Of a DNA stretch of 64,000 nt, positions 45,629 through 56,689 are shown in pieces (positions within the stretch are counted from its first letter, which is position 1; each line of letters begins with the position of its first letter). A program made the translations under genes and the position numbers. This DNA is from Elymus sibiricus (lineage: Eukaryota > Streptophyta > Magnoliopsida > Poales > Poaceae). Under the pieces are notes generated by a model. That model was not told the DNA's origin. It saw nothing but the letters and a program-made list of their open reading frames with translations, and made no database searches. The DNA is taken from NCBI GenBank assembly GCA_039707655.1, contig CM077672.1, positions 193,296,037 through 193,360,036 on the forward strand, in the 5' to 3' direction.

Positions 45629-45790
45629 TCGCTGTTTAACATGTGGTTAATGCACCTGGACGGAAGGTGTTAGCTTGTGATCCCATGGCCCCGCTCAACG
45701 CTAGCTAGCATTGTTTTGTTCGTGCCTCGCTGAGAATGTGACTTTTAGCCTGTTTTCGACTCGTATACATGTACCTACGAGGTTACGAAT

Positions 45791-45795
45791 GAAAT
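45791..45795. repeat. TSD of G2 (left), GAAAT
   Basis: GAAAT directly precedes the left LTR and is repeated at 55407-55411 after the right LTR. Confidence 0.95.
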
Positions 45796-46927
45796 TGTTC
45801 GCACACGAACACGTCAACGTGTACCCGCAGAGCCGGGGGTGATGCACTGCAACTCGTCCAGCGGGAGGCCGGCTCACAGCGCGATACGCAAGACAGTAAG
45901 CCGGCGCTTTTGGGACCAGACGCCCCGGTTCCTCGGGAGGGACCCCGTCGGAGGGAGCCGGCGATGATTGGCTGAACCGGGTCGATTCGCTCGCCCCCGG
46001 CTCGGTTGTCGATATTTGATGAACTTATGCTAAGTCGCCGAATAACGGAAGCATGAACAAGGGTTAAGGGGTAAAAAGTAGATTGTATTGATATGTCGAT
46101 TGTGTGCTTGCTTCAATCGGCCATCACCTCTCACATATATATGAGGCGGCTGGACTTCCCGTACAAGTAAGAGACTCCTACACGGATTACAAGTTACAAT
46201 CAGAGTCAGTTTCTAACCCTAACTAGGTAAGTCACCCGCCAGGGCCGTCTTGGGCTCGGACTCTCTATTGGGCTGGTTTACAGTGTGAGTCGCCGAAAGC
46301 ATGGGCCGGCCTTGGTCTTCTGAGTCCACCTTCAGCTTCTCGCAGTCAGCTTTCCTTCTTCTGAGCTGTAGAGCCGGCTTATAGACCCTGGCTTTCTGAG
46401 TCGCCCTTTGCTCTTGGCTTCCTGAATCGCCCGTTGCTCTTGGCTCCTTGAGTCGCCCGTTGCTCCTGGCTCCCTGAGTCGCCCGTTGCTCTTTGGCTCC
46501 CTGAGTCACCCGTTGCTCCTCTGTGTTGACGCCAGCTCACTTTGCTTCGTAATCCGCCGCTTTGCTGATCAGCCGCCTTGCCAGGTCTCAATCTCGTCAG
46601 CCTTTGATAACCCTGTGAACTGGGACATAACATGATCAACAGCCTTTGAACTACGCCGGCTCAATATGCTAGCGGCGGCTCAGAGTCGCCGGTACTGTGA
46701 AGTCGAATCCATGATGAGCCGGTTTTGACCTTGAGCTGAATTCTATTGCCGGTTATTGAATTGTTGAGCTGATAATCCACCTCTCTGGGCTGCTACATCT
46801 CCTTCACAATGGCGCCTCTTTAGCAGTAATCCTTGAGCTGTCACTAGCCGAGTCATCGCCACACCGGGTCATCCTGGCGGCGGGTCATCAGCCTTGAGTC
46901 GCCTTCTGCCAAAAATGAGTGCTAACA
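45796..46927 (-). mobile_element. G2 3' LTR
   Basis: It is 1,132 bp; in element orientation it starts TGTTAGCACTCATTTTTGGC and ends GTGTGCGAACA. A minus-strand TATA region (ATATATATG, near 46134-46143) is present. Confidence 0.95.
46387..46519. repeat. 24-bp tandem repeat inside the G2 LTR (five units)
   Basis: GAGTCGCCCGTTGCTCTTGG-type units repeat five times with small changes, and again in the other LTR at 54866-54998. The repeat creates spurious ORFs. Confidence 0.9.
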
Positions 46928-46945
46928 TATGCCCCCCTGTTTTCT
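46928..46945 (-). other. G2 polypurine tract
   Basis: On the minus strand AAAACAGGGGGGCATA immediately precedes the 3' LTR. Confidence 0.85.
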
Positions 46946-47099
46946 AGCAGAGCTTGCGTGCTAGAAAATACTCCATGTAGGATTTTTGACTAAGGACGAT
47001 GCTTACGTTCATCGGCCACGTGGTCTAAGGGCGATGTTTGTACTCATCGGCCATAAAGTCTAAGGGCGATGTTTGTACTCATCGGCCATAACCACGATC

Positions 47100-48191
47100 T
47101 TAGGCGGATTGCCACACACTTGGGTGGAACTTCTTTAAGTATTTTCCGTTGATAGCTCGAGGTAGTAAGTCGCCCTCCAAAGTTTCCACCAAATAAGAGT
47201 TGCCGGGTGTTATTCTGGCGACTCACAGCGGTCCTTCCCAACTTGGTGACCACTTGCCAAATTTCCGGCTTTTGAAGCCGACTGGTAGTATAACCTTCCA
47301 CACTAAGTCGCCAACCTGAAAATCTTTGAGCCGGACTCTCTTATTGTAAGTCCTTGCCACCCGCAACTTTTCCTTCTCAATGTCCCTTAGAGCCTTTAAT
47401 CGTTTGTCGGCTACATCGTCTAGGTTATCCATCATCAAGCCATAGTAGTCATCAGCCGACAAATCGTTCTGCTTAGCAAACCTTAAGGCGGCCAGATTCA
47501 CCTCAACTGGTAAGACGGCCTCTTGCCCATATACTAACTCAAAAGGAGTAACCTTGGTAGCCCCATGCCTTGAGACCCGGTGAGCCCATAATGCTTCGGA
47601 TAGTACCTCATGCCACCGCCTTGGGTGATCCTTGACCTTTTTCTTAATCAACTTGATCAAGATTTTATTACTAGATTCGGCCTGTCCATTGGCTTGAGCA
47701 TAATATGGAGATGAACTGAGCATCTTGATCCCAAGTGATTCGGCAAACTGTCTAACCTCCTTTGCCATGAAGGAAGTTCCTTGATCTGTAGTGAGAGTCT
47801 GTGGAATACCGAATCTGTGAACAATATGCTCAGTAATGAATTGAATTACCTCCTTGTGAGTCATGTTCCTGAGAGGTACTGCTTCAGACCACTTGGTAAA
47901 ATAATCTGCGGCAACCAACATGAACCGATGCCCTTTTGATGAAGCCGGGTGAATCATGCCAATAAAATCAAGTGCCCAACCCCGGAAAGGCCACGGTTTT
48001 ATGATAGGATTGAGCCTAGAAGCCGGAACTAGCTGGATGTCCCCAAACTTCTGGCAAGCCTCACACCCCTTATAGTATTTGAAGCAGTCATTGATCATCG
48101 TCGGCCAATAGAATCCGGCTCGCCGGAGCATCCACTTCATCTTATGAGCCGACTGATGTGTTCCACATAAACCGTTATGTACCTCTCCCAT
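47100..48191 (-). pseudogene. G2 integrase with one premature stop
   Basis: The open frame (48191-47223) has the HHCC finger (VHNGLCGTHQSAHK ... CEACQKFG) and the DDE triad: WALDFIGMIHP, TTDQGTSF and YYAQANGQAESSNK. It is followed by GPxxV-type C-terminal sequence. A TGA at 47220-47222 cuts the C-terminal end. The same frame continues with VARITPGNSYLVETLEGDLL to a stop at 47100, so the real integrase ended there. TGA may come from CGA by CpG decay. Confidence 0.85.
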
Positions 48192-48237
48192 GGCGACTCT
48201 GGCCTGATCCTCATCCAGGCACTTCAGCAGGAGACCA

Positions 48238-50571
48238 TCAGCCGTTCGGCGGCATAAGTCGCCAAACGGCTCTGTCTGTTCTCTGACTCGGATCCTTCAG
48301 ATAACTCACGATAGGTGCTCTCCAGTCAGAAATCCGGGTTGCCCCTTCCTCAGCAGCCGATTCATCTGAGCCGGCTTCTTCTCCATCAGCCGGCTTATCT
48401 AAGCCGGCGTCTCCCTTGTCAGCCGGCTCGCCTGAAACGGCTTTTCCTTCACCAGCCGACTTACCTGAGCCGGCCTTCTCTGAGTTAGCAGCAATCAACA
48501 TCGGCTTTTCTGCTATGAAGAACATGCCTCTGTGGACATGATAGCCTGATGCCTGTTGTGCTAACTCATTGGCAAGCCAATTATCCTGCCTAGACACGTG
48601 AGAGATAGAAAAGTAATCCAGGCCTGCTATGATGTCTAAGCATTTGTCAAGGTACATGTTGAGTGATTCGTCGTTGCACTGAAACACTTCTGCCACTTGT
48701 TGAACAATTAGCAACGAATCACCATATGCCTCGATATGAGAAACCCCTGCATTGACTAAAAGCTCGAGCCTGAATAGAAGTGCTTCATATTCGACTTGAT
48801 TGTTAGTACAAAAGTAGTTAAGCCGGCAGGAGGCTTCAAATACAGTACCGTGGGGTGAGATGTATGCAACGCCGGCTCCTTGCCCATTCTTGCAAACTGA
48901 CCCATCAAAATAGAGCCGCCACGGCTTAGCCGACACAACGTGTAAGCCGGCTTCTTGCTCCGGGTCAATCCGATGCTCAACAATGAAATCAGCTACAACC
49001 TGGCCTTTCACAGATTTGAGAGGTTCATAAGCCAGGTCATACTCAATTAACCCATACGCCCACTTGCCGATTCGTCCGCTGAGAATCGGCCTTTGAATCA
49101 TGTGTCTGAGAACATCGGTCTGACCCACCACCTTACACTCACTAGATAAGAGGTAGTGGCGTAGCTTAGTGCAGGCATAATAAAGGGATAAGCACAATTT
49201 TTCCACAAAGTTGTATCTTGACTCGGCGTCTATCAAACGGTGGCTTATGTATGTGATGACATACTCTTTCCCTTCGGCTTCTTGGGTTAAGGCGGCTCCT
49301 ATCACTCTCTCTTCAGCAGCAATGTAGAGCCGGCATGGCCGACCGTGAGCCGGCGCTCTTAGAACCGGAAGGGTTGATAAGCACGTCTTTATCCTTTCAA
49401 ATGCCTCTTGCTGTTCTGTCCCCCAAGTGAATTCATCATCGTTCTTAAGCCGAAGAATCTGAGTAAATGCATCGACTTTCCCGGACAGGTTAGCAATAAA
49501 CCGCCTCAAATAATTGACCTTACCGAGGAACTTCTGCATGTCTCTTTTGCAAGCCGGCGCCTGTACCTTTTGAATAGCTTTAACCTTTTCTGGGTCAACC
49601 TCTATGCCATGCTCATGTATGATGAAACCCAGAAACTTCCCAGCTGATACGCCAAAGGCACACTTCAACGGATTCATCTTGAGCCCATACTTTCTCATCC
49701 TCTCAAACGTCAGTCGTAAGTCGGCCAAATGATTTAACCCGCCGTCTGACTTAACCACCACGCCATCAATGTAGACTTCTAGTATGACTCCAAGAAGGTC
49801 ATGAAATATTAAGTTCATCGCTCTTTGATAAGTAGCACCAGCGTTCTTTAATCCAAAGGTCATCACTACCCACTCAAATAGACCAACAAAGCCGGGGCAG
49901 CGAAATGCCGTCTTCGCCGAGTCCTCTTCGGCCATGAATATCTGGTTATACCCTGCGTTACCGTCCAAGAAGCTGATAATCTTGTGTCCTGAGGCTTCGT
50001 TGATAAGCATATCGGCTATTGGCATAGGATACTCATCTTTGGGTGTAGCTCGATTTAAATCTCTGAAGTCTATGCATACCCTTATCTTTCCTGACCCCTT
50101 TTTCTCAACCGGGACAATATTTGAAAGCCACTCAGCATATTTACAGGGCCGGATGAACTTTGCTTGGATAAGCCGGCCGATCTCTTCCTTGACCCGGCCA
50201 TATATCTGTGGATTGAACTTTCGAGCCGGCTGCTTGTAAGGTCTAAAGCCGGCTTTGATGGGCAACCGATGCTCAACGAGCTGGCGGCTTAACCCAGGCA
50301 TCTCATGATACTCCCATGCGAAGCAGTCTGCATACTCTTTGATCAGGGCGACTAATTCCTGCTTATAGCCGGCTTCCAGATTCCGGCTTATAAACGTCGG
50401 CTTTGGCACTGTGCCGTCTCCAAGGTTCACCTCTTCAAGCGGGTCAGCCGACGTAAAGCCTTGCCCCAATTTGTCCAAGTCGCCAGGCTCTTCAATAGTT
50501 TCAAACATATCGTTCCTGTTGGCCCGATACTTGTCAAGCCGGCTTTGGAGCCACTCATCGTTGTTATCCAT
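48238..50571 (-). CDS. G2 reverse transcriptase and dual RNase H
   Basis: The frame of 777 codons contains RT motifs (IRVCIDFRDLNRATPKDEYP, FLDGNAGYNQI, FGLKNAGATYQRAMN). Next is the RT-linked RNase H (YITYISHRL region) and then a second, plant-type RNase H: WRLYFDGSVCKNGQGAG, VEYEALLFRLEL, AYGDSLLIVQQV. The double RNase H marks the Tat lineage. The catalytic YxDD box reads YIDG, which should inactivate polymerisation. The 3' end runs out of frame before integrase, near 48250. The ATG at 50571 follows an in-frame TGA directly. Confidence 0.9.
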   Translation of the reverse strand: MDNNDEWLQSRLDKYRANRNDMFETIEEPGDLDKLGQGFTSADPLEEVNLGDGTVPKPTFISRNLEAGYKQELVALIKEYADCFAWEYHEMPGLSRQLVEHRLPIKAGFRPYKQPARKFNPQIYGRVKEEIGRLIQAKFIRPCKYAEWLSNIVPVEKKGSGKIRVCIDFRDLNRATPKDEYPMPIADMLINEASGHKIISFLDGNAGYNQIFMAEEDSAKTAFRCPGFVGLFEWVVMTFGLKNAGATYQRAMNLIFHDLLGVILEVYIDGVVVKSDGGLNHLADLRLTFERMRKYGLKMNPLKCAFGVSAGKFLGFIIHEHGIEVDPEKVKAIQKVQAPACKRDMQKFLGKVNYLRRFIANLSGKVDAFTQILRLKNDDEFTWGTEQQEAFERIKTCLSTLPVLRAPAHGRPCRLYIAAEERVIGAALTQEAEGKEYVITYISHRLIDAESRYNFVEKLCLSLYYACTKLRHYLLSSECKVVGQTDVLRHMIQRPILSGRIGKWAYGLIEYDLAYEPLKSVKGQVVADFIVEHRIDPEQEAGLHVVSAKPWRLYFDGSVCKNGQGAGVAYISPHGTVFEASCRLNYFCTNNQVEYEALLFRLELLVNAGVSHIEAYGDSLLIVQQVAEVFQCNDESLNMYLDKCLDIIAGLDYFSISHVSRQDNWLANELAQQASGYHVHRGMFFIAEKPMLIAANSEKAGSGKSAGEGKAVSGEPADKGDAGLDKPADGEEAGSDESAAEEGATRISDWRAPIVSYLKDPSQRTDRAVWRLMPPNG

Positions 50572-52461
50572 TCACTTGAGTCTAAGCCGGTTTTCACCAA
50601 CCGGCTTTAAAGATACTGGCACAAACTCGTCTCTGGTAGCGCTTAGGAAATCAAACCCGGACAAGTCACGCCCCAAAAGACATGTAGCAGTGGAGTGTTG
50701 CCAGTCAACTAGTGACTCGGCCAATGCAATGCAGGCCGAGTTATCTGCAGGGACGATTTCCACTTCATCGTCAACCCATTGAACCAGCTGTTGATGCAGA
50801 GTAGATGGAACGCACTGGTTTGCATGTAACCAGTCTCGTCCTAGTAGCACATTATAATTCCCTTGCACCTCAGCAACAAAGAAGGCAGTGGCCAAGGTCT
50901 TGTTTCCAACGGTGAGCTCTAAACTGATAACCCCTTTAGCTTCCACTCCTTCTCCGCCTTCGAACCCGTTGAGTACCATGTTCGTCTTCATCAAGTCATT
51001 ATCATCAAGTTGTAACCTTTTGAAGACTGAATAAGGCATCAGATTGACCACAGCACCGCCATCAACCATCATCCTGGTAACCGGCTTCCCATTGATGTGC
51101 CCTTTGATATACAAAGGCTTGAGATGCTTAACTGGTTCCTCCGGCTTCTCGAAGATGACGTTCTTGGGTCCGAAGTTAATTTGAGCTACTGAACCGGTTT
51201 CGTCAACGGCACGAAACTCATCAGACAAATAGTATACCATGTTAATGTCCATGCTCATGTGAGTCGGCGTTCCTTCATAGTTCAGAAGCTCTTCATCATC
51301 TGCTGACTCGCCTGGCAGGTCATCAATGGCCGACTCTCCTGGGACTGGCGGCTCGTCTGTCACGAGGTTTGGAAGCTCCTCGTCAGCCGCTGACTCGCCA
51401 GACAGGTCATCCATGGCTGAGTCTATGGTTACCGGCTCTCTCAGCATTGGTTCTGTCATTGCTGACTCATTCACCGCTGCATCCTCTGAGGTGAGTTGTG
51501 ACATTACCGACTCGTCAGCGGCCAGCTTATCTCTTGCTACGTCTGCAGCTTCAACCTCATCAGCCCACAATGAATAAGTAACAGCCGGTATTTCAACCGG
51601 ATTTTTGCCCTTCTCCAGCGTAGAGTCCAGTACGCCGGGTGTTTGGGTTATGAACTCTGCCGGCTTAGGCACCCAGACTTGAGAACGTATCATTGGGCGA
51701 TCCTTGTTAAAACCTGCAACCCTGAGCCGCTCAGCTTCTTCTGCAGCCTTCTCTTGATTCCTCAACCTTTGTAGTTTTCTCTTCTGTGTCTTGGTTAACC
51801 CGGCAAGGCACCATCTTGGTTGAGTGTATTTTGGGTCACGCGGCTCAGTCTGACTGGAGCTAGCTTCATGGTCATTAGCCGCGCCGTTAGGCCCGATAAC
51901 AAGTATCGGTCTGCCTCTTGCCGGCTCTATAACCGGTTCTTTTATCTTTAGTATCTGGCTGTCGATGGTAAGTGAGCCGCCATACGTCTGGCTTGTCATG
52001 TTTTCCGGCCCACCAGCCCTAATAGCTCGCGGCTTGACACGCCACACCTTTCCTCTCTCTGGACTTGGCATATGCTCCTTGAGCCGGCTTACTGGCCCTA
52101 GCCGGCTTTTGTCAAAAGTGCTTTTCAGAGGTGGCGTCTTTGCTACAGCTGGCTTAACGTACCGACTGAACTCTACCGGCGACCTTGAACGCTTTCCATA
52201 GGGCCGGCTTGTGCTTGAGCCGGCTTGTCTGACATACTTGCTCATTAACATGTTGAAAGTCGGCTTAATGCGTTTGTACCTAGCATTAGCTGTGTTAACC
52301 CGCCACTGGCCGACTTCCGGGCTCTTCGGTTTAATGAACCTTTGCGGTGATCTGGGCGGCTCTTCCTGTTGCCCCCCGAGCGTAGGATTGCTGATGGTAA
52401 TCTTGATAACCTCCTTGCCGTCGGGTTCTCGACTTATAGTTGCCTTCCTCCCAGTCACCAT
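50572..52461 (-). CDS. G2 protease-containing ORF
   Basis: These 629 codons hold a long Pro/Ser/acidic linker (residues 1-450), then the aspartic protease with MMVDGGAVVNLMPYS and NYNVLLGRDWLH (about residues 465-555). The ATG overlaps the gag stop in the arrangement ATGGTGA, in the -1 frame relative to gag. It ends in TGA followed at once by the ATG of the RT frame, in the same reading frame. Whether these junctions are programmed recoding or decay cannot be told from one copy. Confidence 0.8.
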   Translation of the reverse strand: MVTGRKATISREPDGKEVIKITISNPTLGGQQEEPPRSPQRFIKPKSPEVGQWRVNTANARYKRIKPTFNMLMSKYVRQAGSSTSRPYGKRSRSPVEFSRYVKPAVAKTPPLKSTFDKSRLGPVSRLKEHMPSPERGKVWRVKPRAIRAGGPENMTSQTYGGSLTIDSQILKIKEPVIEPARGRPILVIGPNGAANDHEASSSQTEPRDPKYTQPRWCLAGLTKTQKRKLQRLRNQEKAAEEAERLRVAGFNKDRPMIRSQVWVPKPAEFITQTPGVLDSTLEKGKNPVEIPAVTYSLWADEVEAADVARDKLAADESVMSQLTSEDAAVNESAMTEPMLREPVTIDSAMDDLSGESAADEELPNLVTDEPPVPGESAIDDLPGESADDEELLNYEGTPTHMSMDINMVYYLSDEFRAVDETGSVAQINFGPKNVIFEKPEEPVKHLKPLYIKGHINGKPVTRMMVDGGAVVNLMPYSVFKRLQLDDNDLMKTNMVLNGFEGGEGVEAKGVISLELTVGNKTLATAFFVAEVQGNYNVLLGRDWLHANQCVPSTLHQQLVQWVDDEVEIVPADNSACIALAESLVDWQHSTATCLLGRDLSGFDFLSATRDEFVPVSLKPVGENRLRLK

Positions 52462-54224
52462 GTTGCCGGCTTGCGTGTCCCTGGGCTCACCAACAACAAC
52501 GTTAGCTTTGTTAGATGATCCGGCCGTCTCTGGCCGAATGAGTACCTTTTTCCCTCCAGGTCTAGCGCGTTCATTGGGAACGGCTGTTGATCAATCGCCA
52601 TGCTAGCAAAGCACAATCGTCCGTCATTAAGGGCCGATTGGACCTGTCGACAAAAAACATTACAATCGTTAGTGGTATGAGAGAAAGAATGATGATATTT
52701 GCAATAAGCCCGCCGCCTTGTCTCTTCAAGAGGTGGTATGACATGATTGATCTTTATAATTTTGTCTTTCAACAAGGCGTCAAATATTCTATCACACTTG
52801 CCTACGTCGAAAGTACATTTAAACTCAGCTTCCCGATTCTTACGAACCGGCTTAAGATCATCACACACATAAGGTTTGGCTTTACCCGGCCAAACAAACT
52901 CAACAGTATAAATATTGGTTTCCTCGTCTGAGCCGGCACTCCCCTCGATGGTGTTAAGCCGGCTCCGACTCACCCGATGTGATTCTTTCATCTCATTGGC
53001 CCGACTCTCCTGAACCAGAGCCTTTTCTTGCACTTGGCCGACACTTAGGAACTCATACCCCTCTAATTTTTCTTTTAAATGGGATCGTAAACCATTAAGT
53101 ACTAAGTCGGCCATATCCCTCTCAGTTATAGCTAAGCTATAACATCGGTTTCTTGTGTTCCTAAACCTTTTGACATAGTCGGATACCGACTCGTCATGCT
53201 TTTGCTTAACCGATGTAAGGTGAGATAATTTTAACTCAATTTCTCCGGCAAAAAAGTGTTCATGAAACTTCCGCTCTAAATGAAACCAAGTATGTATGGA
53301 ATTAGGAGCTAAAGCAGAAAACCATGAAAAAGTAGTGCCGGTTAAAGATAATGAGAACAAGCGAACTTTATGATGCTCATGATTTGCTTCACCTAGTTGA
53401 GCCAAATACTGACTAATGTGTTCCCATGTTGATTTATTATCCACCCCATTGAACTTAGAAAATTCTGGAACTCGGTAACCAGGGGGATAAGGTTGTAAAT
53501 CAAAATATTCGGGATAGGGCTTAGTATAATTTCTAGGCTTTAGTGTTATCCCGAATTTATCGTAAGCCATCTGATCCAACTCACTCCTCAGCTTGGCCAC
53601 CATATCGTCCATGTTGTACGATTGAGACGGCACAGTGGATGAGTTGGTCAAAGGGGCGGCTTGTGCCCAGAGAGCCGAATTCTGAGTCGGCGCCGGCTCA
53701 TCTCCAAAACGTACTACTTGATCCGGCTGTCTAGCCGAATAAGGTATGCTTTGGATGGGAGTCGGACTTGACAGCATAGGCATAAGCCGGTTATCTTTAT
53801 TCTAGCTCATCGGCTGTAACTCCGATGGCCGGCTTAGCGGCGTGTTTTCTTTAGCCTTATCACGTTCCAGCATCACATCATAAATATTATTTGTACTTTG
53901 TCCAATATGATAATGGATTTTGGCTAATTGCTCAGGAGTAAAGGGGCTATTGCTTACGGCGGGTTGGCTGATCTTGATGTTCAGAGGCACGTATTCCGGC
54001 TCTTTGATCGGTGAGATGACTCCTTGCCGATCCTTCTTGAGACTCGCCAGATACAGCTCCCGATCTGCTTCAGGCTGCTTCTGCCGCAACACCTTGAACT
54101 CCTCGTCACGCTTCTTCTCCCAAGCCGCCAAGCCTTGGCGTTGTGCTTCTGGCAGCTCCTCAAGAGCCGGTTTGATGATGTTGTCAGTGCTGATGCCAGC
54201 GGCGTCGGTCTTAGAATTGGTCAT
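52455..54224 (-). pseudogene. G2 gag, with one in-frame stop
   Basis: The start is MTNSKTDAAGISTDN at 54224. The frame runs to a TAG at 53802 and continues in the same frame through MPMLSSPTPIQSIPYS to a stop at 52455. The capsid-type core includes WEHISQYLAQLGEA, FSWFSALAPNSIHTWFHLER and DYVKRFRNTRNRCY (retrotransposon gag family). Near the C-terminus is a zinc-knuckle variant, CKYHHSFSHTTNDC, in which histidine replaces the second cysteine (C-x2-H-x4-H-x4-C). It would form the particle and bind element RNA. Confidence 0.85.
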
Positions 54225-54239
54225 TGCTGTCCAATTTTA

Positions 54240-54274
54240 GATCGAATCGTCCCCAGCGGAGTCGCCAAAAAGTG
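54240..54274 (-). other. G2 primer binding region
   Basis: After the 5' LTR on the minus strand comes CACTTTTTGGCGACTCCGCT, continuing GGGGAC. TGGCGACTCCGCTGGGGAC looks like the complement of a tRNA 3' end, but I cannot name the tRNA with certainty. Confidence 0.6.
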
Positions 54275-55406
54275 TGTTCACACACGAACACGTCAACGTG
54301 TACCCGCAGAGCCGGGGGTGATGCACCGCAACTCGCCCCGCGGGAGGCCGGCTCACAGCGCGATACGCAAGACAGTAAGCCGGCGCTTTTGGGACCAGAC
54401 GCCCCAGTTCCTCGGGAGGGACCCCGTCGGAGGGAGCCGGCGATGATTGGCTGAACCGGGTCGATTCGCTCGCCCCCGGCTCGGTTGTCGATATTCGATG
54501 AACTTATGCTAAGTCGCCGAATAACGGAAGCATGAACAAGGGTTAAGGGGTAAAAAGTAGATTGTATTGATATGTCGATTGTGTGCTTGCTTCAATCGGC
54601 CATCACCTCTCACATATATATGAGGCGGCTGGACTTCCCATACAAGTAAGAGACTCCTACACGGATTACAAGTTACAATCAGAGTCGGTTTCTAACCCTA
54701 ACTAGGTAAGTCACCCGCCAGGGCCGTCTTGGGCTCGGACTCTCTATTGGGCCGGTTTACAGTGTGAGTCGCCGAAAGCATGGGCCGGCCTTGGTCTTCT
54801 GAGTCCACCTTCAGCTTCTCGCAGTCAGCTTTCCTTCTTCTGAGCTGTAGAGCCGGCTTATAGACCCTGGCTTTCTGAGTCGCCCTTTGCTCTTGGCTTC
54901 CTGAATCGCCCGTTGCTCTTGGCTCCTTGAGTCGCCCGTTGCTCCTGGCTCCCTGAGTCGCCCGTTGCTCTTTGGCTCCCTGAGTCACCCGTTGCTCCTC
55001 TGTGTTGACGCCAGCTCACTTTGCTTCGTAATCCACCGCTTTGCTGATCAGCCGCCTTGCCAGGTCTCAATCTCGTCAGCCTTTGATAACCCTGTGAACT
55101 GGGACATAACATGATCAACAACCTTTGAACTACGCCGGCTCAATATGCTAGCGGCGGCTCAGAGTCGCCGGTACTGTGAAGCCGAATCCATGATGAGTCG
55201 GTTTTGACCTTGAGCTGAATTCTATTGCCGGTTATTGAATTGTTGAGCTGATAATCCACCTCTCTGGGCTGCTACATCTCCTTCACAATGGTGCCTCTTT
55301 AGCAGTAATCCTTGAGCTGTCACTAGCCGAGTCATCGCCACACCGGGTCATCCTGGCGGCGGGTCATCAGCCTTGAGTCGCCTTCTGCCAAAAATGAGTG
55401 CTAACA
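54275..55406 (-). mobile_element. G2 5' LTR
   Basis: It is 1,132 bp, the same length as the partner LTR and about 98.8% identical, with the 24-bp repeat array at 54866-54998. Confidence 0.95.
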
Positions 55407-55555
55407 GAAATAATACGATGACAAATTGACCATGGCAACAGATAATAATTTTCTTAGATATCCCAGATAATTTAAAATGCCACATGCGGCAATGCCCAAA
55501 AGACACAGGGGAAAAAGAGAAGAAGAAAAAAAAGGAAGAAGGAAGTCGCTGCTCT

Positions 55556-56157
55556 CTACTTCTCGATGGATCGCTGGGCAAGGAGTTCTTCCAGCTCCTT
55601 CTTCACATCCTCATGACTTTGCTTGATAGCTACCATGGATTCCTTCACCTGAAGCTCACGCTCAATGCGGAGCTTCTTCAAGTCATCCCCAAGTTCATGG
55701 ACGATGGCTGTCAGCATCATCCGCGAGGCAACGCTCTTCTCATACAGCTCCCTCCAGCCGGTGGCCTCCTCCTTCTGCTTGTCGAGCTCCTCGTGGAGCT
55801 TCGCATTGTCACCCATGAGTTTCACGACGAGGCCGGTCACCTTATCAACCGAGGCATCGCTAATCTTGAGCAGCTTCTCCAGCCAACGAGCAGCTCCTGC
55901 TGGTTAATTAGGCCAGCGAGAATGTCGTCGTCACAGGCTAAGGACTTCAGCCCCGCCAGCTCGGCGAGTTTGCCAACGCGGTGAGTGCGCATGTGAGAGC
56001 CCTCGCCTGCCCGTGAGAGCTCGTTTGAGGGCCCCGTGGCACGGCAGGACATCTCTGCTGCTGCTGCCGCATTGCGGCGGGACCTCTCTAGTGCTTCCGC
56101 GGCCTTGGTCTTTGCTCCCTGGTTATATGTCAACCTAGAACTCCTCCTACCGGCCAT
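55556..56157 (-). pseudogene. Unknown coiled-coil protein, one frameshift
   Basis: The first part (56157-about 55890) begins MAGRRSSRLTYNQGAKTKAA and is basic and Ala-rich. The second part (frame 55840-55556, homology extending up to about 55890) has LEKLLKISDASVD, KLMGDNAKLHEELDKQKEE and IERELQVKESMVAIKQSHED, a heptad-like coiled coil. The frames join around 55885-55895, so one indel would restore a protein of about 200 residues. No known family. It lies between G2 and the right inverted arm, as another piece of cargo. Confidence 0.5.
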
Positions 56158-56689
56158 GGCAGACGCAAGGAACGGCTTAAGAGGAAAGACCTGTTTTTTG
56201 ATGATGAGGAGAGGAATGTGTAGTAATTTTTGAGTGGGTACTAGTTTTTATAGCCCAGTGCTAAGTGGGAATGTGTTTAGGTTTGATCGGTGTGAACAGA
56301 TTTGCATTTACTCATTGCGTGGTAATTTGATCGGTGTGAACACATTTAGGTTTGATCGGTGTGTCAGCGTGTCCGATGGATGGGCCGTCTCGCGTCTCAC
56401 GCGTGCCAGACGGTTGACCAGAACTGCTATACGTAGGTGGTTGCTCGCCGTTTAGGCGGTCGCGGCGCGCTATGCTCGCGTCCCTTCGCGTGCTCTGCTC
56501 GACGTTGAGGCGGCCGCGGCGCACTCTGCTCGCGTCCCTCCACGCGCGCTCTTTCAGCGGTTGGGGCCGGTACACGATCACGTTTTGGGCGCCATATGCA
56601 TGCGGTTGCGTCTGCGCGCATCACCACGATGCAGTTAATACGTGCGGCATGATGCAGTTACGCGCTGCAACAACTGCCATCCACGCGCG

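Larger units (their letters stand above)
45796..55406 (-). mobile_element. Ty3/gypsy element G2 (Tat-type), complete and young
   Basis: It is 9,611 bp with two 1,132-bp LTRs of equal length, a perfect 5-bp TSD, PBS, PPT and gag-protease-RT-RNase H-integrase in order on the minus strand. The LTRs differ at about 14 positions by eye, nearly all transitions; at 1.3e-8 per site per year this is about 0.5 My. It is inserted in the interior of the CACTA-bounded composite. Despite its youth, several stops, a pol frameshift and an altered RT active site indicate it is defective. Confidence 0.95.

Noticed and set aside
46387..46519. CRISPR-like spaced repeats
   Set aside because: The units are contiguous with no unique spacers, and the genome is a plant.
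46219..46639. Repetitive ORFs with GSQEQRATQ-type units
   Set aside because: They come from the 24-bp tandem repeat of the G2 LTR and recur identically in both LTRs; not a gene.
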